This document shows positions 53,129 through 62,249 of a DNA stretch of 64,000 nucleotides, in pieces. Location of the stretch: assembly GCF_014194695.1 (NCBI RefSeq), contig NZ_JACIAH010000008.1, forward strand, positions 124,001 through 188,000, in the 5' to 3' direction. The notes beneath the pieces are model-generated. The model was not told where the DNA came from. It worked only from the letters and a program-made list of their open reading frames with translations, and ran no database searches. How positions within the stretch are numbered: position 1 is the first letter of the stretch; every line of letters begins with the position of its first letter. Source of the stretch: Rhizobium sp. BK399. GTDB lineage: Bacteria; Pseudomonadota; Alphaproteobacteria; Rhizobiales; Rhizobiaceae. Position numbers and translations under genes: made by a program.

Positions 53129-53631
53129 CGCGGTCAATGCCAAAGCACCCTCGCCTTATCTTGTTTGAAAATCGACCGGCGGCGTCCACGGCAAGACAAA
53201 AGTGTCCTGCGTCTGCAAAGTAGGAGTGTCACTCTCTCACCGATGACGGCGGAGACTGCGAATGGGATGACTGCGGTTGCGTTATCTGCAGCGGACCGAG
53301 GTTTTGCTGAAGGCAAGCGCCGGCCGCATGACGTTCCTGTCGGCGCACATGTGCTTGACCCGAGCGCGTGCGAGGTGCGTCGGCTACTGGGTCGGATCCG
53401 AAGGTTCCCGTCGTCCCTTCACCGTACCGGCGCCCACGGAGCCAGCAGCCAACCATGACGCTTGCGAACAGGCAGCAGCAACTTGGCGAGCCTTCCCTCG
53501 TGGATTCGGTGCCCTGCCCGCTTCGCCGCCGGCAGCGCTTGCATTGATGCGCTCCCAAGGTCACGAACATGCTGGTTTTGTGTTAGAATTTCGGGGTGAA
53601 TTTAAACGTCACAACTTATCGGAAATTTTCA
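53129..53631. other. Gap before the phenylacetate operon
   Basis: About 500 bases. Nothing recognised except an AT-rich stretch near 53585-53631 that leads into the paa promoter. Confidence 0.35.
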
Positions 53632-53660
53632 TTGATCTGTGACATAGTGCGTGCTAAATA
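53632..53660 (+). promoter_or_regulatory. Promoter of the paa operon
   Basis: TTGATC (53632-53637) and TAAATA (53655-53660) separated by 17 bases. A TetR-type operator begins at the -10 box, and the thiolase gene starts about 65 bases downstream. Confidence 0.55.
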
Positions 53661-53686
53661 CATGACCGATCGGTCGGTTAATGTAT
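53658..53686. promoter_or_regulatory. TetR-type operator, candidate PaaR site
   Basis: Nested inverted repeats: inner ACCGA-N4-TCGGT (53665-53678) and outer ATACAT/ATGTAT (53658-53663 and 53681-53686). ACCGA...TCGGT dyads are typical of TetR-family fatty-acid and phenylacetate regulators. It overlaps the -10 and start region, as expected for a repressor released by phenylacetyl-CoA. paaR lies at the far end of the cluster. Confidence 0.65.
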
Positions 53687-53725
53687 TTGATGCGAGAGCC
53701 GATCGGGAGCACGAGGAAATTGCGC

Positions 53726-54931
53726 ATGCCGGAAGCGTTCATCTGCGATGCCGTTCGCACACCCATCGGCCGCTATGGCGGCGTACTTTCTTCGGTGCGC
53801 GCGGACGATCTCGCAGCCTTGCCACTCGCTGCCCTTATGGAACGAAATAGGGGTGTGGACTGGAGCAGGGTCGATGATCTTATCCTCGGCTGTGCTAATC
53901 AGGCGGGTGAAGACAACCGCAACGTCGCCCGCATGGCAGTGCTGCTTTCCGGAATGCCGGTCACCGTCCCCGCAACCACGATCAACCGGCTGTGCGGTTC
54001 CGGCATGGATGCCGTCGGAATGGCAGCGCGGGCGATCCGCGCAGGTGATTGCGACTTCGTTGTCGCGGGTGGTGTGGAGAGCATGAGCCGAGCGCCTTTC
54101 GTGATGCCAAAGGCAGACAGTGCTTTCTCCCGGGCAAACGCGGTCTACGACACCACGATCGGCTGGCGTTTCATCAATCCGAAAATGAAGGCGGGATTTG
54201 GCGTCGATTCCATGCCAGAGACGGCCGACAATGTAGCTGAAGATTTTGGCGTCAGCCGTGCCGATCAGGACGCCTTTGCCGCCCGCAGCCAGGCGCGGTG
54301 GGCCTCTGCGCAGAAGGTTGGCCTGTTTGCAGACGAACTGGTCTCAGTCCGGGTAGCTCAGAAGAAGGGCGATGCAGTTGTTGTTGACCGCGACGAGCAT
54401 CCCCGTCCGGGCACGACTGCCGAGCAACTTTCAAGGCTCAAAGGCGTCAACGGTGCGGACCTCAGTGTCACCGCGGGCAATGCTTCGGGCGTCAACGATG
54501 GCGCTGCGGCCCTCGTTATCGCAAGCGAGGCAGTTGCAAGAACACAGGGGTTGTCGCCGAAAGCACGCATCGTCGCGATGGCTGCAGCCGGCGTTGAGCC
54601 GCGCATCATGGGAGTGGGCCCGGCGCCAGCTGCCCGGAAAGTCCTCGCACGTGCTGGACTCGCTATCGGGCAGATGGACGTGATCGAACTTAACGAGGCA
54701 TTTGCTGCGCAGGCGCTTGCCGTGCTGCGCGATCTGGACCTTCCCGATGACGCGCCCCATGTCAATCCGAATGGTGGTGCCATCGCAATGGGGCATCCAC
54801 TCGGGATGAGCGGGGCCCGATTGGTAACGACCGCAACCTACCAATTGCACCGCCGTGGCGGCCGCTATGCGCTCTGCATGATGTGCATCGGCGTCGGCCA
54901 GGGCATCGCCATCATCCTCGAGCGCGTCTGA
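53726..54931 (+). CDS. paaJ: 3-oxoadipyl-CoA / 3-oxo-5,6-didehydrosuberyl-CoA thiolase
   Basis: 401 residues from the ATG at 53726 (GAGGA nine bases upstream), the length of PcaF/PaaJ thiolases. Catalytic Cys in TINRLCGSGMDAVG, His in GGAIAMGHPLGMSGAR, second Cys in CMMCIGVGQG; PcaF/PaaJ-type opening MPEAFICDAVRTPIGRYGG. Cleaves the last beta-keto intermediates of phenylacetate degradation to acetyl- and succinyl-CoA. It could also finish 3-oxoadipate from the hydroxyquinol island after CoA transfer. First gene of the paa operon. Confidence 0.92.
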   Translation: MPEAFICDAVRTPIGRYGGVLSSVRADDLAALPLAALMERNRGVDWSRVDDLILGCANQAGEDNRNVARMAVLLSGMPVTVPATTINRLCGSGMDAVGMAARAIRAGDCDFVVAGGVESMSRAPFVMPKADSAFSRANAVYDTTIGWRFINPKMKAGFGVDSMPETADNVAEDFGVSRADQDAFAARSQARWASAQKVGLFADELVSVRVAQKKGDAVVVDRDEHPRPGTTAEQLSRLKGVNGADLSVTAGNASGVNDGAAALVIASEAVARTQGLSPKARIVAMAAAGVEPRIMGVGPAPAARKVLARAGLAIGQMDVIELNEAFAAQALAVLRDLDLPDDAPHVNPNGGAIAMGHPLGMSGARLVTTATYQLHRRGGRYALCMMCIGVGQGIAIILERV

Positions 54932-54956
54932 CGCGCGAAGGCAAGGGAGACAAACG

Positions 54957-55961
54957 ATGTACGCACAGATGGTCAAGACCGACAGCGCCCACGTCAAGAC
55001 GCTCGACGAAATGGATCCCGTCGAACGCGCCTTCCAGGAACGGGTCGACGCCGGCCAGAAGATCGAGCCAAAGGAATGGATGCCGGAAGGCTATCGCAAG
55101 ACGTTGATGCGTCAGATCAGCCAGCACGCCCATTCCGAGATTGTCGGTCAGCTGCCGGAAGGCAATTGGATCACCCGAGCGCCCACCTTGGAGCGCAAGG
55201 CGATATTACTCGCCAAGGTGCAGGATGAGGCCGGACACGGGCTCTACCTATACTGTGCCGCTGAAACGCTCGGAATTAGCCGGGACGAAATGTATGAACA
55301 GCTGCATAGTGGCAAGGCAAAGTACTCCTCGATCTTCAACTACCCGACGCTGAACTGGGCAGACATCGGCGCGATCGGCTGGCTGGTCGATGGTGCTGCG
55401 ATCATGAACCAGGTGCCGTTGCAGCGCTGTTCCTACGGGCCTTATGCCCGTGCCATGGTCCGCATCTGCAAGGAGGAAAGCTTCCATCAACGCCAGGGCT
55501 TCGACATCCTGATGAAGATGGTCAAGGGAACGCCCGCGCAGAAGGAAATGGTCCAGGACGCCTTGAACCGCTGGTGGTGGCCATCGCTGATGATGTTTGG
55601 CCCCTCCGATGACGCATCGGTGCATTCCGCACAATCGATGTCTTGGAAGATCAAGCAGAACTCCAACGACGAGCTGCGCCAAAAGTTCGTCGACCAGACG
55701 GTACCGCAGGCAGAATACCTCGGCCTCACGGTCCCGGACCCGGATCTGAAGTGGAACGAGGAAAAGGGTGGCTATGATTTCGGCGAACCTGACTGGACCG
55801 AGTTCTTCGCCGTCATCGCTGGCAACGGTCCGTGCAATGCCGAGCGCCTTGGCGCACGGCAGAAGGCATGGAACGACGGCGCTTGGTTCCGTGACGGTCT
55901 CGTTGCACATGCCGACAAGATGAAATCGCGTCGTGCCGCTGCGCAGGTCGCCGCCGAATAA
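54957..55961 (+). CDS. paaA: Phenylacetyl-CoA epoxidase catalytic subunit PaaA
   Basis: Ferritin-like diiron oxygenase subunit of 334 residues that converts phenylacetyl-CoA to its ring 1,2-epoxide as part of PaaABC(D)E. Diiron ligand motifs visible: DEAGHGLYLY and KEESFHQRQGF; NRWWWPSLMMFGPSDDAS is characteristic. GGGAG before the ATG. The C-terminal part matches long-form PaaA. First of five consecutive epoxidase genes. Confidence 0.97.
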   Translation: MYAQMVKTDSAHVKTLDEMDPVERAFQERVDAGQKIEPKEWMPEGYRKTLMRQISQHAHSEIVGQLPEGNWITRAPTLERKAILLAKVQDEAGHGLYLYCAAETLGISRDEMYEQLHSGKAKYSSIFNYPTLNWADIGAIGWLVDGAAIMNQVPLQRCSYGPYARAMVRICKEESFHQRQGFDILMKMVKGTPAQKEMVQDALNRWWWPSLMMFGPSDDASVHSAQSMSWKIKQNSNDELRQKFVDQTVPQAEYLGLTVPDPDLKWNEEKGGYDFGEPDWTEFFAVIAGNGPCNAERLGARQKAWNDGAWFRDGLVAHADKMKSRRAAAQVAAE

Positions 55962-56060
55962 TGTCAGAACGCCGCGAGGCGCTCTTTGAGTAGTTGCTAT
56001 CGTAACAAATCCGCGATCTCGCGCCTTCGGCCGAGGAAATGCGAGCAGGGAGAAACAACC

Positions 56061-56345
56061 ATGTCCAGCGAATGGCCCCTTTGGGAAGTTTTCATCCGTG
56101 GCCAGCACGGCTTGAATCACCGGCATGTTGGCAGCCTTCATGCGCCCGATGCCGAGATGGCCGTCAACAACGCCCGTGACGTTTACACTCGTCGCAATGA
56201 AGGTGTGAGCATTTGGGTCGTTCGGTCCAGCGACATCACGGCCAGCGCGCCGTCCGACAAGGGCCCGCTGTTTGATCCGTCGAATTCGAAGGTCTATCGG
56301 CATCCGACTTTCTTCGACATTCCGGATGAAGTGGGGCACATGTGA
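56061..56345 (+). CDS. paaB: Phenylacetyl-CoA epoxidase subunit PaaB
   Basis: 94 residues, start at 56061 after GGGAG. Opening WPLWEVFIRGQHGLNHRHVGSLHAPDAEMA and SIWVVRSSDI are classic PaaB. It bridges PaaAC heterodimers. Its stop overlaps the paaC start by one base (TGATG). Confidence 0.96.
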   Translation: MSSEWPLWEVFIRGQHGLNHRHVGSLHAPDAEMAVNNARDVYTRRNEGVSIWVVRSSDITASAPSDKGPLFDPSNSKVYRHPTFFDIPDEVGHM

Positions 56346-57124
56346 TGAGCGCGATCTCCAATATATCAGTCAGTGACGCGACTCTTTTCGAGTGCCTGAC
56401 CCGTCTCGGCGACAATTCACTGATCCTCGGTCATCGCGTTTCAGAATGGTGCGGGCATTCACCGGCCCTTGAAGAGGACATCGCGCTTTCCAATACGGCG
56501 CTTGATCTGATCGGTCAGACGCAGCTTTGGCTCGGCCTTGCCGGAGAGATCGAAGGTCGTGGTCGCAGCGCCGACAATCTTGCTTATCTGCGTGATGCTC
56601 GCGACTTCCGCAACGTTCTGCTCGTCGAGCGTCCGAACGGCGATTTTGGGACGACGCTGATGCGTCAGTTTCTCTTTGACGCCTGGCACTTCCTCATGCT
56701 GAAGGCACTTTGCGGCTCGACCGACAAACGCATTGCAGACATTGCCGAAAAAGCCACCAAGGAAGTTGCCTACCACCTCGATCGCAGCCGTGACCTGATC
56801 ATCCGCCTTGGCGACGGTACTGCCGAAAGCCATCGCCGCATGCAGGGCGCACTTGACGACCTCTGGGCCTATACCGGCGAGCTTTTTATGGGCGACACGT
56901 CCGACGTGGAGCTGGCCGAGGCGGGCATCGCGCCGGAACCCGAGAGCCTGAAAGCTGCGTGGGACGAACTGGTTGGCGAGGCACTGTCAGAGGCGACACT
57001 GAAGAAGCCGACGGACGGTTACATGCACAAGGGCGGCAAACGCGGTGTTCATACCGAACACATGGGCTTCATCCTCGCTGACCTGCAGTTTTTGCAGCGG
57101 GCTTATCCGGGCGCGACCTGGTAA
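56345..57124 (+). CDS. paaC: Phenylacetyl-CoA epoxidase structural subunit PaaC
   Basis: 259 residues, ferritin-like without full iron ligands, partner of PaaA. Motifs GHRVSEWCGHSPALEEDIALSN, KEVAYHLDRS and GGKRGVHTEHMGFILADLQFLQRAYPGATW at the C-terminus. The ATG at 56345 shares a base with the paaB stop. Confidence 0.96.
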   Translation: MSAISNISVSDATLFECLTRLGDNSLILGHRVSEWCGHSPALEEDIALSNTALDLIGQTQLWLGLAGEIEGRGRSADNLAYLRDARDFRNVLLVERPNGDFGTTLMRQFLFDAWHFLMLKALCGSTDKRIADIAEKATKEVAYHLDRSRDLIIRLGDGTAESHRRMQGALDDLWAYTGELFMGDTSDVELAEAGIAPEPESLKAAWDELVGEALSEATLKKPTDGYMHKGGKRGVHTEHMGFILADLQFLQRAYPGATW

Positions 57125-57139
57125 CGGAGGGAGGCGGTT

Positions 57140-57664
57140 ATGACGACCGCGACTTTGCCATCGACCGCAGATGTCTGGCAGTGGCTTGGGGAGGTTCCGG
57201 ATCCGGAAATCCCGGTGATCTCGCTTGTCGATCTCGGCATTATCCGAGCCATCGCTTTTGAAGGCGACACGCTGGTTGTGACAGTAACACCGACCTATTC
57301 GGGCTGTCCGGCAACCGCGATCATCAACCTGGATATCGAGCGGGCTCTACACGACAAGGGGATCGATAAGCTGCGGCTCGAGCGTCAGCTTTCGCCGGCG
57401 TGGACGACGGACTGGATTAGTGCCGATGGTCGCGAAAAGCTCAAGGCCTACGGTATCACGCCACCCGTTGATGGTACCGCGATAGATGGCCTCCTGCGCC
57501 TGCGCGCCGATCGCCTATCCGGCCGCTCCAATCTGACGATCGCCTGTCCGCGGTGCGGGTCGACGAAGACGGAAAAGATCAGCCAGTTCGGTTCGACGCC
57601 CTGCAAGGCGAGCTATCGCTGTACCGACTGTCTGGAACCATTCGATTATTTCAAGTGCATCTGA
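57140..57664 (+). CDS. paaD: Epoxidase maturation protein PaaD
   Basis: 174 residues: an MIP18/DUF59 domain (about 8-100; VPDPEIPVISLVDLGIIR, VTPTYSGCPA) and a C-terminal zinc ribbon (CPRCGSTKTEKISQFGSTPCKASYRCTDC). Thought to help insert metal clusters in the epoxidase. Only a few bases separate it from paaE. Confidence 0.95.
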   Translation: MTTATLPSTADVWQWLGEVPDPEIPVISLVDLGIIRAIAFEGDTLVVTVTPTYSGCPATAIINLDIERALHDKGIDKLRLERQLSPAWTTDWISADGREKLKAYGITPPVDGTAIDGLLRLRADRLSGRSNLTIACPRCGSTKTEKISQFGSTPCKASYRCTDCLEPFDYFKCI

Positions 57665-57688
57665 CTTTTGCCTCGTGAGGTCCGTAAC

Positions 57689-58765
57689 ATGGCACGTTTC
57701 CATTCTCTTCAGGTCACCGACGTCAGGCGCGAGACGCGTGATGCCGTGGTTGTCACGCTCGCTCCGCTTGACCAGGACCGAAGCTCGTTCGATTTCACGC
57801 AGGGACAGTACCTGACGTTCCGTCGCAAGTTTGACGGCGAGGAGTTGCGCCGATCCTATTCGATCTGTGCCGGGCGCGACGAGGGTGTACTGCGGGTCGG
57901 CATCAAGCGGGTGGATGGCGGATGCTTTTCGACCTGGGCGAACGAGGAACTGCAAATCGGTGATACGCTTGAAGCCATGCCGCCAACGGGGGCCTTCTTC
58001 ACCGCGATCGAACCCGAAATATCCAAGAACTACCTCGGATTTGCTGCCGGCAGCGGGATTACACCGGTTCTTTCCATCATCAAAACCACGTTGGCGCGTG
58101 AACCGAAATCGCGCTTCACGCTCGTCTACGCGAACCGTCAGATCAGTTCGATCATGTTCCGCGAGGAACTGGATGACCTGAAGAACAGCTACCTTGGCCG
58201 CCTGTCAATTCTGCATGTTCTGGAAAGCGAGGCACAGGATATCGACCTCTTCACCGGCCGGATCGATGCGGACAAATGTGCGGCGCTCTTCCGGCATTGG
58301 GTTGACCTCAAATCCGTCAACACGGCCTTCATCTGTGGTCCCGAACCGATGATGCTGACGATCGCAGCCGCGCTTCGCGATCACGGGATGCGCGACGAGC
58401 AGATCAAGTTCGAGCTCTTTGCATCCTCGCAGCCGGGTCGGGCGCGCCGCAAAACCGAAAGCACAGCCTCTCACGACCGCGACGCGAGCTGTGAGGCAAC
58501 GGTCACGCTCGACGGCGCAACGCGTGTTTTCAAGATGCCGAAGCAGGGACAAACTCTTTTGGAAGCGGCGTTGGAGAACCGTATGGACGCCCCCTACGCC
58601 TGCAAGGCAGGTGTGTGTTCCACATGCCGGGCCAAGGTCATCGAGGGTGAGACCGAGATGGAGGTCAACCACGCGCTGGAGGATTACGAAGTGCGCCAGG
58701 GCTACGTCTTGACCTGTCAGTGTTATCCGCTGAGCGACCGTGTCGTGGTCAGCTACGACCAATAA
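57689..58765 (+). CDS. paaE: Epoxidase reductase subunit PaaE
   Basis: 358 residues from the ATG at 57689 (GTGAGG upstream; the frame also opens at a TTG seven codons earlier). FAD domain (RRSYSICAGRDEG), NAD domain (GFAAGSGITPVLSIIK, FICGPEPMM) and a C-terminal plant-type 2Fe-2S ferredoxin domain with CKAGVCSTCRAK and the last Cys near TCQCYPLS. Passes electrons from NADPH to PaaA. Confidence 0.95.
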   Translation: MARFHSLQVTDVRRETRDAVVVTLAPLDQDRSSFDFTQGQYLTFRRKFDGEELRRSYSICAGRDEGVLRVGIKRVDGGCFSTWANEELQIGDTLEAMPPTGAFFTAIEPEISKNYLGFAAGSGITPVLSIIKTTLAREPKSRFTLVYANRQISSIMFREELDDLKNSYLGRLSILHVLESEAQDIDLFTGRIDADKCAALFRHWVDLKSVNTAFICGPEPMMLTIAAALRDHGMRDEQIKFELFASSQPGRARRKTESTASHDRDASCEATVTLDGATRVFKMPKQGQTLLEAALENRMDAPYACKAGVCSTCRAKVIEGETEMEVNHALEDYEVRQGYVLTCQCYPLSDRVVVSYDQ

Positions 58766-58792
58766 GGCGCGCCAGCGAAGGAGGAATAGCCG

Positions 58793-59548
58793 ATGTCCGA
58801 TACGATGCCGATCGAGGAATACCTGCTCAAGGGTGGCGCGCTGACGTCGCCTGACAACGTCCCACCACGCTATCGCGGCGAGCTTTTGCGGCTGATGGCA
58901 AGTTTCGTTGACAGCGAGCTTGCAGGTGCTGCCGGGTTTGCCGATACGATCAACGATGCGCCCGGTATCAAGGAACGTATCGCCTCTGCCAAGATAGTGC
59001 TTGAGAAAACCGACCATGCCGGTCGGGTCCTTGATATCATGGGGAGTTTCGGCGCAGACACTGGCCGCTATGCGGTTCATCATCCCTGGGACGCCCGGCT
59101 AGCCCGCGCAACCGACATCGGTGCCGCCCGGCAGAGCGGTGACATGCGCCTTTCGGTCTTCCACTATCCCTTGCAGGGCTGGGTCGACGCTGTGGTCATG
59201 AACGTGCTGATGGGCAGTGCGAGTGCCATCCAGCTGCGCGAGCTTACCCATGTTTCCTATCAGCCGCTTGCCGAAGTGTTCCGTGCCATTTTACCGCGCG
59301 AGGCACATCACACCGAGCTCGGCGTCGAGGGACTGAAGCGAATTGTCCAAAGTGAAGACGGGACGACAGCGGCGCGAGCAGCGATCTCCTACTGGCGCCC
59401 GCGTGTTGCTGCAAGCTTCGGGCTCTCCGGCTCGGCGCGCTACGAGACGTTGGCGCGCTTTGGCCTGCGCCACACCCCCAACGAGGCGCTGCTTTCACAA
59501 TGGCAGGCGGCCGTTGACGAGCAGCTTAACGCGCTCAATCTGAACTGA
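58793..59548 (+). CDS. Extra PaaA/PaaC-like protein in the paa operon
   Basis: 251 residues, GGAGGAA before the ATG. Ferritin-like helical protein of the phenylacetic acid catabolic (Paa_AC) family by pattern: DSELAGAAGFADTI (Glu42), VLEKTDHAGRVLDIMG (Glu71, His75), WVDAVVMNVLMGSASAIQLREL (Glu150) and PREAHHTELGVEGLKRI (ExxH, Glu170/His173). Several possible iron ligands remain. Not PaaA, PaaC or any standard paa gene; similar genes occur in some rhizobial paa operons. Role unknown: accessory or alternative oxygenase subunit, or a regulator of epoxide toxicity. Confidence 0.75.
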   Translation: MSDTMPIEEYLLKGGALTSPDNVPPRYRGELLRLMASFVDSELAGAAGFADTINDAPGIKERIASAKIVLEKTDHAGRVLDIMGSFGADTGRYAVHHPWDARLARATDIGAARQSGDMRLSVFHYPLQGWVDAVVMNVLMGSASAIQLRELTHVSYQPLAEVFRAILPREAHHTELGVEGLKRIVQSEDGTTAARAAISYWRPRVAASFGLSGSARYETLARFGLRHTPNEALLSQWQAAVDEQLNALNLN

Positions 59549-59565
59549 CCCGGAAGGACAAGACA

Positions 59566-61623
59566 ATGAATGTTCTGGCAAACCCGCCCCGTCGTCTCGA
59601 AAGCTATGTCTATGGCCGCTGGGTTCCTGGCACGCAGGATGGCACTAAGCTACTTGATGCCTCGACGGGGGTGCCGGTGGCTACAATCGATTCCACTGGC
59701 GTCGACTTTGCCTCATCCGTGGGTTACGGCCGAGAAAAGGCAGGCCCCGCACTGCGTCGCATGTCTTTCCACGAGCGTGCCGCTATGTTGAAGGCACTTG
59801 GCCAAGCATTGATGGAGCGCAAGGAGGAGTTCTACGCGCTCTCGTCGGCAACCGGTGCGACAAAGACAGACAGCTGGATCGATATCGATGGCGGCATTGG
59901 CACCTTGCTGTCCTATGCCTCAAAGGGCCGGCGCGAACTGCCCAACACGCGTGTCCTCGTTGACGGAGAAGTAGAACCGCTGTCGCGCGACGGAACTTTC
60001 GCCGCCCGGCATATTTTGTCGCCGCTGCAGGGCGTCGCCATACATATCAATGCATTCAACTTTCCGGTCTGGGGCATGCTCGAGAAGCTGGCGCCGACCC
60101 TGCTTGCCGGCATGCCGGCGATCGTCAAACCGGCGAGCCAGACGGCTTACCTGACTGAACTCGTCGTACGTCACATGGTTGCAACGGGCCTGCTTCCCGA
60201 AGGCGCGGTGCAGCTTGTCTGCGGTTCCGTAGGCGACCTCCTGGACCATGTCGATGGACAGGACGTGGTCACCTTCACCGGCTCGGCCTGGACCGGCCGC
60301 AAGCTGAAAACCCATCCGGCGATCATCGACAACTCGGTGCGCTTCACGATGGAGGCAGATAGTCTCAATGCCTCTGTTCTCGGTCTCGATGCCGCCCCCG
60401 GTACTGAGGAGTTCGACCTTTTCGTCAAGGAAGTCTCCCGAGAGATGACGGCAAAGGCAGGTCAGAAGTGTACGGCCATCCGTCGCGTCATCGCACCCCG
60501 CCCCTATTGCGACGCTCTGATCTCAGCCCTCGGCGAGCGCCTTGGCAAAACGGTGCTCGGCAATGCCGCCGATGAAAACGTTCGAATGGGACCGCTTGCT
60601 AGCCTTGCCCAACGCGACGAGGTCCGCGCGCGCATCCGCGATCTCCTGGCCGACGCCGAGATCGTTGCGGGTGATCCGGACATTCCCCGCATCGTCTCGG
60701 GTGACGTCGAAGCTGGTGCCTTCCTCAACCCGGTGCTCCTTTATTGCGACAATCCCTCGCACGCCCGGGCTGTTCATGACGTTGAAGCGTTTGGTCCGGT
60801 CAGCACGGTCATGCCCTATGACAGCGCTGACGAGGCCGTCGATCTTGCCCGCCGCGGCAAGGGTAGCCTAGTCTCCTCGGTCTTCACCAACGATCCGGCC
60901 TTCGCCGAAGAGGTGGTCCTTGGTATGGCTCCATTCCACGGCCGCGTACTGATCGGAAATCGCGTCAGCGCGAAGAGCTCGACCGGCCATGGCTCGCCGT
61001 TGCCAGGCCTTGTGCACGGTGGTCCTGGACGGGCCGGCGGCGGCGAGGAGCTGGGCGGGATTCGTGGGGTCAAGCACTACATGCAGCGCACTGCGGTCCA
61101 GGGCTCGCCGACGCTTCTGTCGGCGGTCACCGGCCGCTGGGTCCCGGATGCCGAGGTGCGCAAGGACCAGGAACATCCGTTCCGCAAGTCGCTTGCGGAA
61201 TTGCAGATCGGCGATCAGCTCGTCACCGGCACACGGACGGTGACGCTTGAAGATATAGAGCATTTCGCCAACTTCACCGGTGATACGTTTTACGCCCATA
61301 TGGACGAGGATGCGGCCAAGGCCAATCCGTTCTTCGACGGGCGCGTTGCCCACGGCTATCTGATCGTTTCCTTTGCCGCTGGCCTCTTTGTCGACCCAGC
61401 CCCGGGCCCGGTTCTTGCCAATTATGGCGTCGACAACCTGCGCTTCCTCACGCCAGTCAATCCCGGTGATACCTTGCAGGTGCAGTTGACCTGCAAGGAG
61501 ATCAATCCGCGCATCGGGGCCGAGCACGGCGAAGTGCGCTGGGACTGCCGGGTAACCAACCAGAATGCAGCGACGGTCGCTCAATATGACGTGTTGACGA
61601 TGGTCGCCAAAAGAAGGGACTGA
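59566..61623 (+). CDS. paaZ: Bifunctional oxepin-CoA hydrolase / aldehyde dehydrogenase PaaZ
   Basis: 685 residues, normal for PaaZ. N-terminal aldehyde dehydrogenase (about 1-520; HINAFNFPVWGMLEKLAPTLLAG, catalytic Cys in GQKCTAIRRVIAP) and C-terminal MaoC-type hydratase (about 545-680; FANFTGDTFYAHMDEDAAKANPFF...GRVAHGYLIVSFAAGLF). Opens the oxepin ring and oxidises the resulting semialdehyde, preventing a dead-end cyclisation product. Confidence 0.96.
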   Translation: MNVLANPPRRLESYVYGRWVPGTQDGTKLLDASTGVPVATIDSTGVDFASSVGYGREKAGPALRRMSFHERAAMLKALGQALMERKEEFYALSSATGATKTDSWIDIDGGIGTLLSYASKGRRELPNTRVLVDGEVEPLSRDGTFAARHILSPLQGVAIHINAFNFPVWGMLEKLAPTLLAGMPAIVKPASQTAYLTELVVRHMVATGLLPEGAVQLVCGSVGDLLDHVDGQDVVTFTGSAWTGRKLKTHPAIIDNSVRFTMEADSLNASVLGLDAAPGTEEFDLFVKEVSREMTAKAGQKCTAIRRVIAPRPYCDALISALGERLGKTVLGNAADENVRMGPLASLAQRDEVRARIRDLLADAEIVAGDPDIPRIVSGDVEAGAFLNPVLLYCDNPSHARAVHDVEAFGPVSTVMPYDSADEAVDLARRGKGSLVSSVFTNDPAFAEEVVLGMAPFHGRVLIGNRVSAKSSTGHGSPLPGLVHGGPGRAGGGEELGGIRGVKHYMQRTAVQGSPTLLSAVTGRWVPDAEVRKDQEHPFRKSLAELQIGDQLVTGTRTVTLEDIEHFANFTGDTFYAHMDEDAAKANPFFDGRVAHGYLIVSFAAGLFVDPAPGPVLANYGVDNLRFLTPVNPGDTLQVQLTCKEINPRIGAEHGEVRWDCRVTNQNAATVAQYDVLTMVAKRRD

Positions 61624-61628
61624 CTGAC

Positions 61629-62243
61629 ATGGCGCAGGTCTATTCCTATGATGGTGTCGTGCCCGTCATCCATCCGGAGGCCTTCGTCCATCCGGCCGCT
61701 GTGGTGATCGGCGACGTCATTGTAGGTCCTGCCTGCTATGTCGGGCCTTGCGCCGTATTGCGCGGGGACTTCGGACGCATCGTGATGGAACGCGGGTCGA
61801 ACGTCCAGGAAACCTGCGTCGTCCATAGCTTCCCCAATGTCGAAGTGGTGATCGGCGAAGAGGGACATATCGGCCATGGCGCCGTTTTGCATGGTTGTCG
61901 GATTGGTCGCAATGCAATGGTGGGGATGAATGCGGTCGTCATGGACGAGGCCATCGTCGGGGAAAATTCGATCGTTGCCGCCATGGCCTTCGTCAAGGCG
62001 GGGGCCGAGATCCCCGCAAACAGCCTTGCCGTCGGCTCCCCTGCCCGGGTCGTTCGCGAACTCAGCGAGAAGGAAATGGCCTGGAAACGCCAGGGCACGG
62101 GCGTCTATCAACGCCTCGCACTTGAGGCCAGGGAAAAGCTTCAGCCAGCCCAGCCGCTTAGCGCGCCGGAGCCAGAGCGTCGACGCATCAGGGCCCCGGA
62201 CTATGATCCCTTGATCCTGGAGCGGCTGAAATTCGGGGATTGA
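61629..62243 (+). CDS. paaY: PaaY, gamma-carbonic-anhydrase-type thioesterase
   Basis: 204 residues of left-handed beta-helix hexapeptide repeats (VHPAAVVIGDVIVGPACYVGPCAVLRGDFG...) with the metal His residues of CVVHSFPN and GHIGHGAVLHGC, then a C-terminal helix. Removes CoA from dead-end products of the pathway. The stop is six bases from that of the convergent paaR. Confidence 0.95.
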   Translation: MAQVYSYDGVVPVIHPEAFVHPAAVVIGDVIVGPACYVGPCAVLRGDFGRIVMERGSNVQETCVVHSFPNVEVVIGEEGHIGHGAVLHGCRIGRNAMVGMNAVVMDEAIVGENSIVAAMAFVKAGAEIPANSLAVGSPARVVRELSEKEMAWKRQGTGVYQRLALEAREKLQPAQPLSAPEPERRRIRAPDYDPLILERLKFGD

Positions 62244-62249
62244 GTATCC

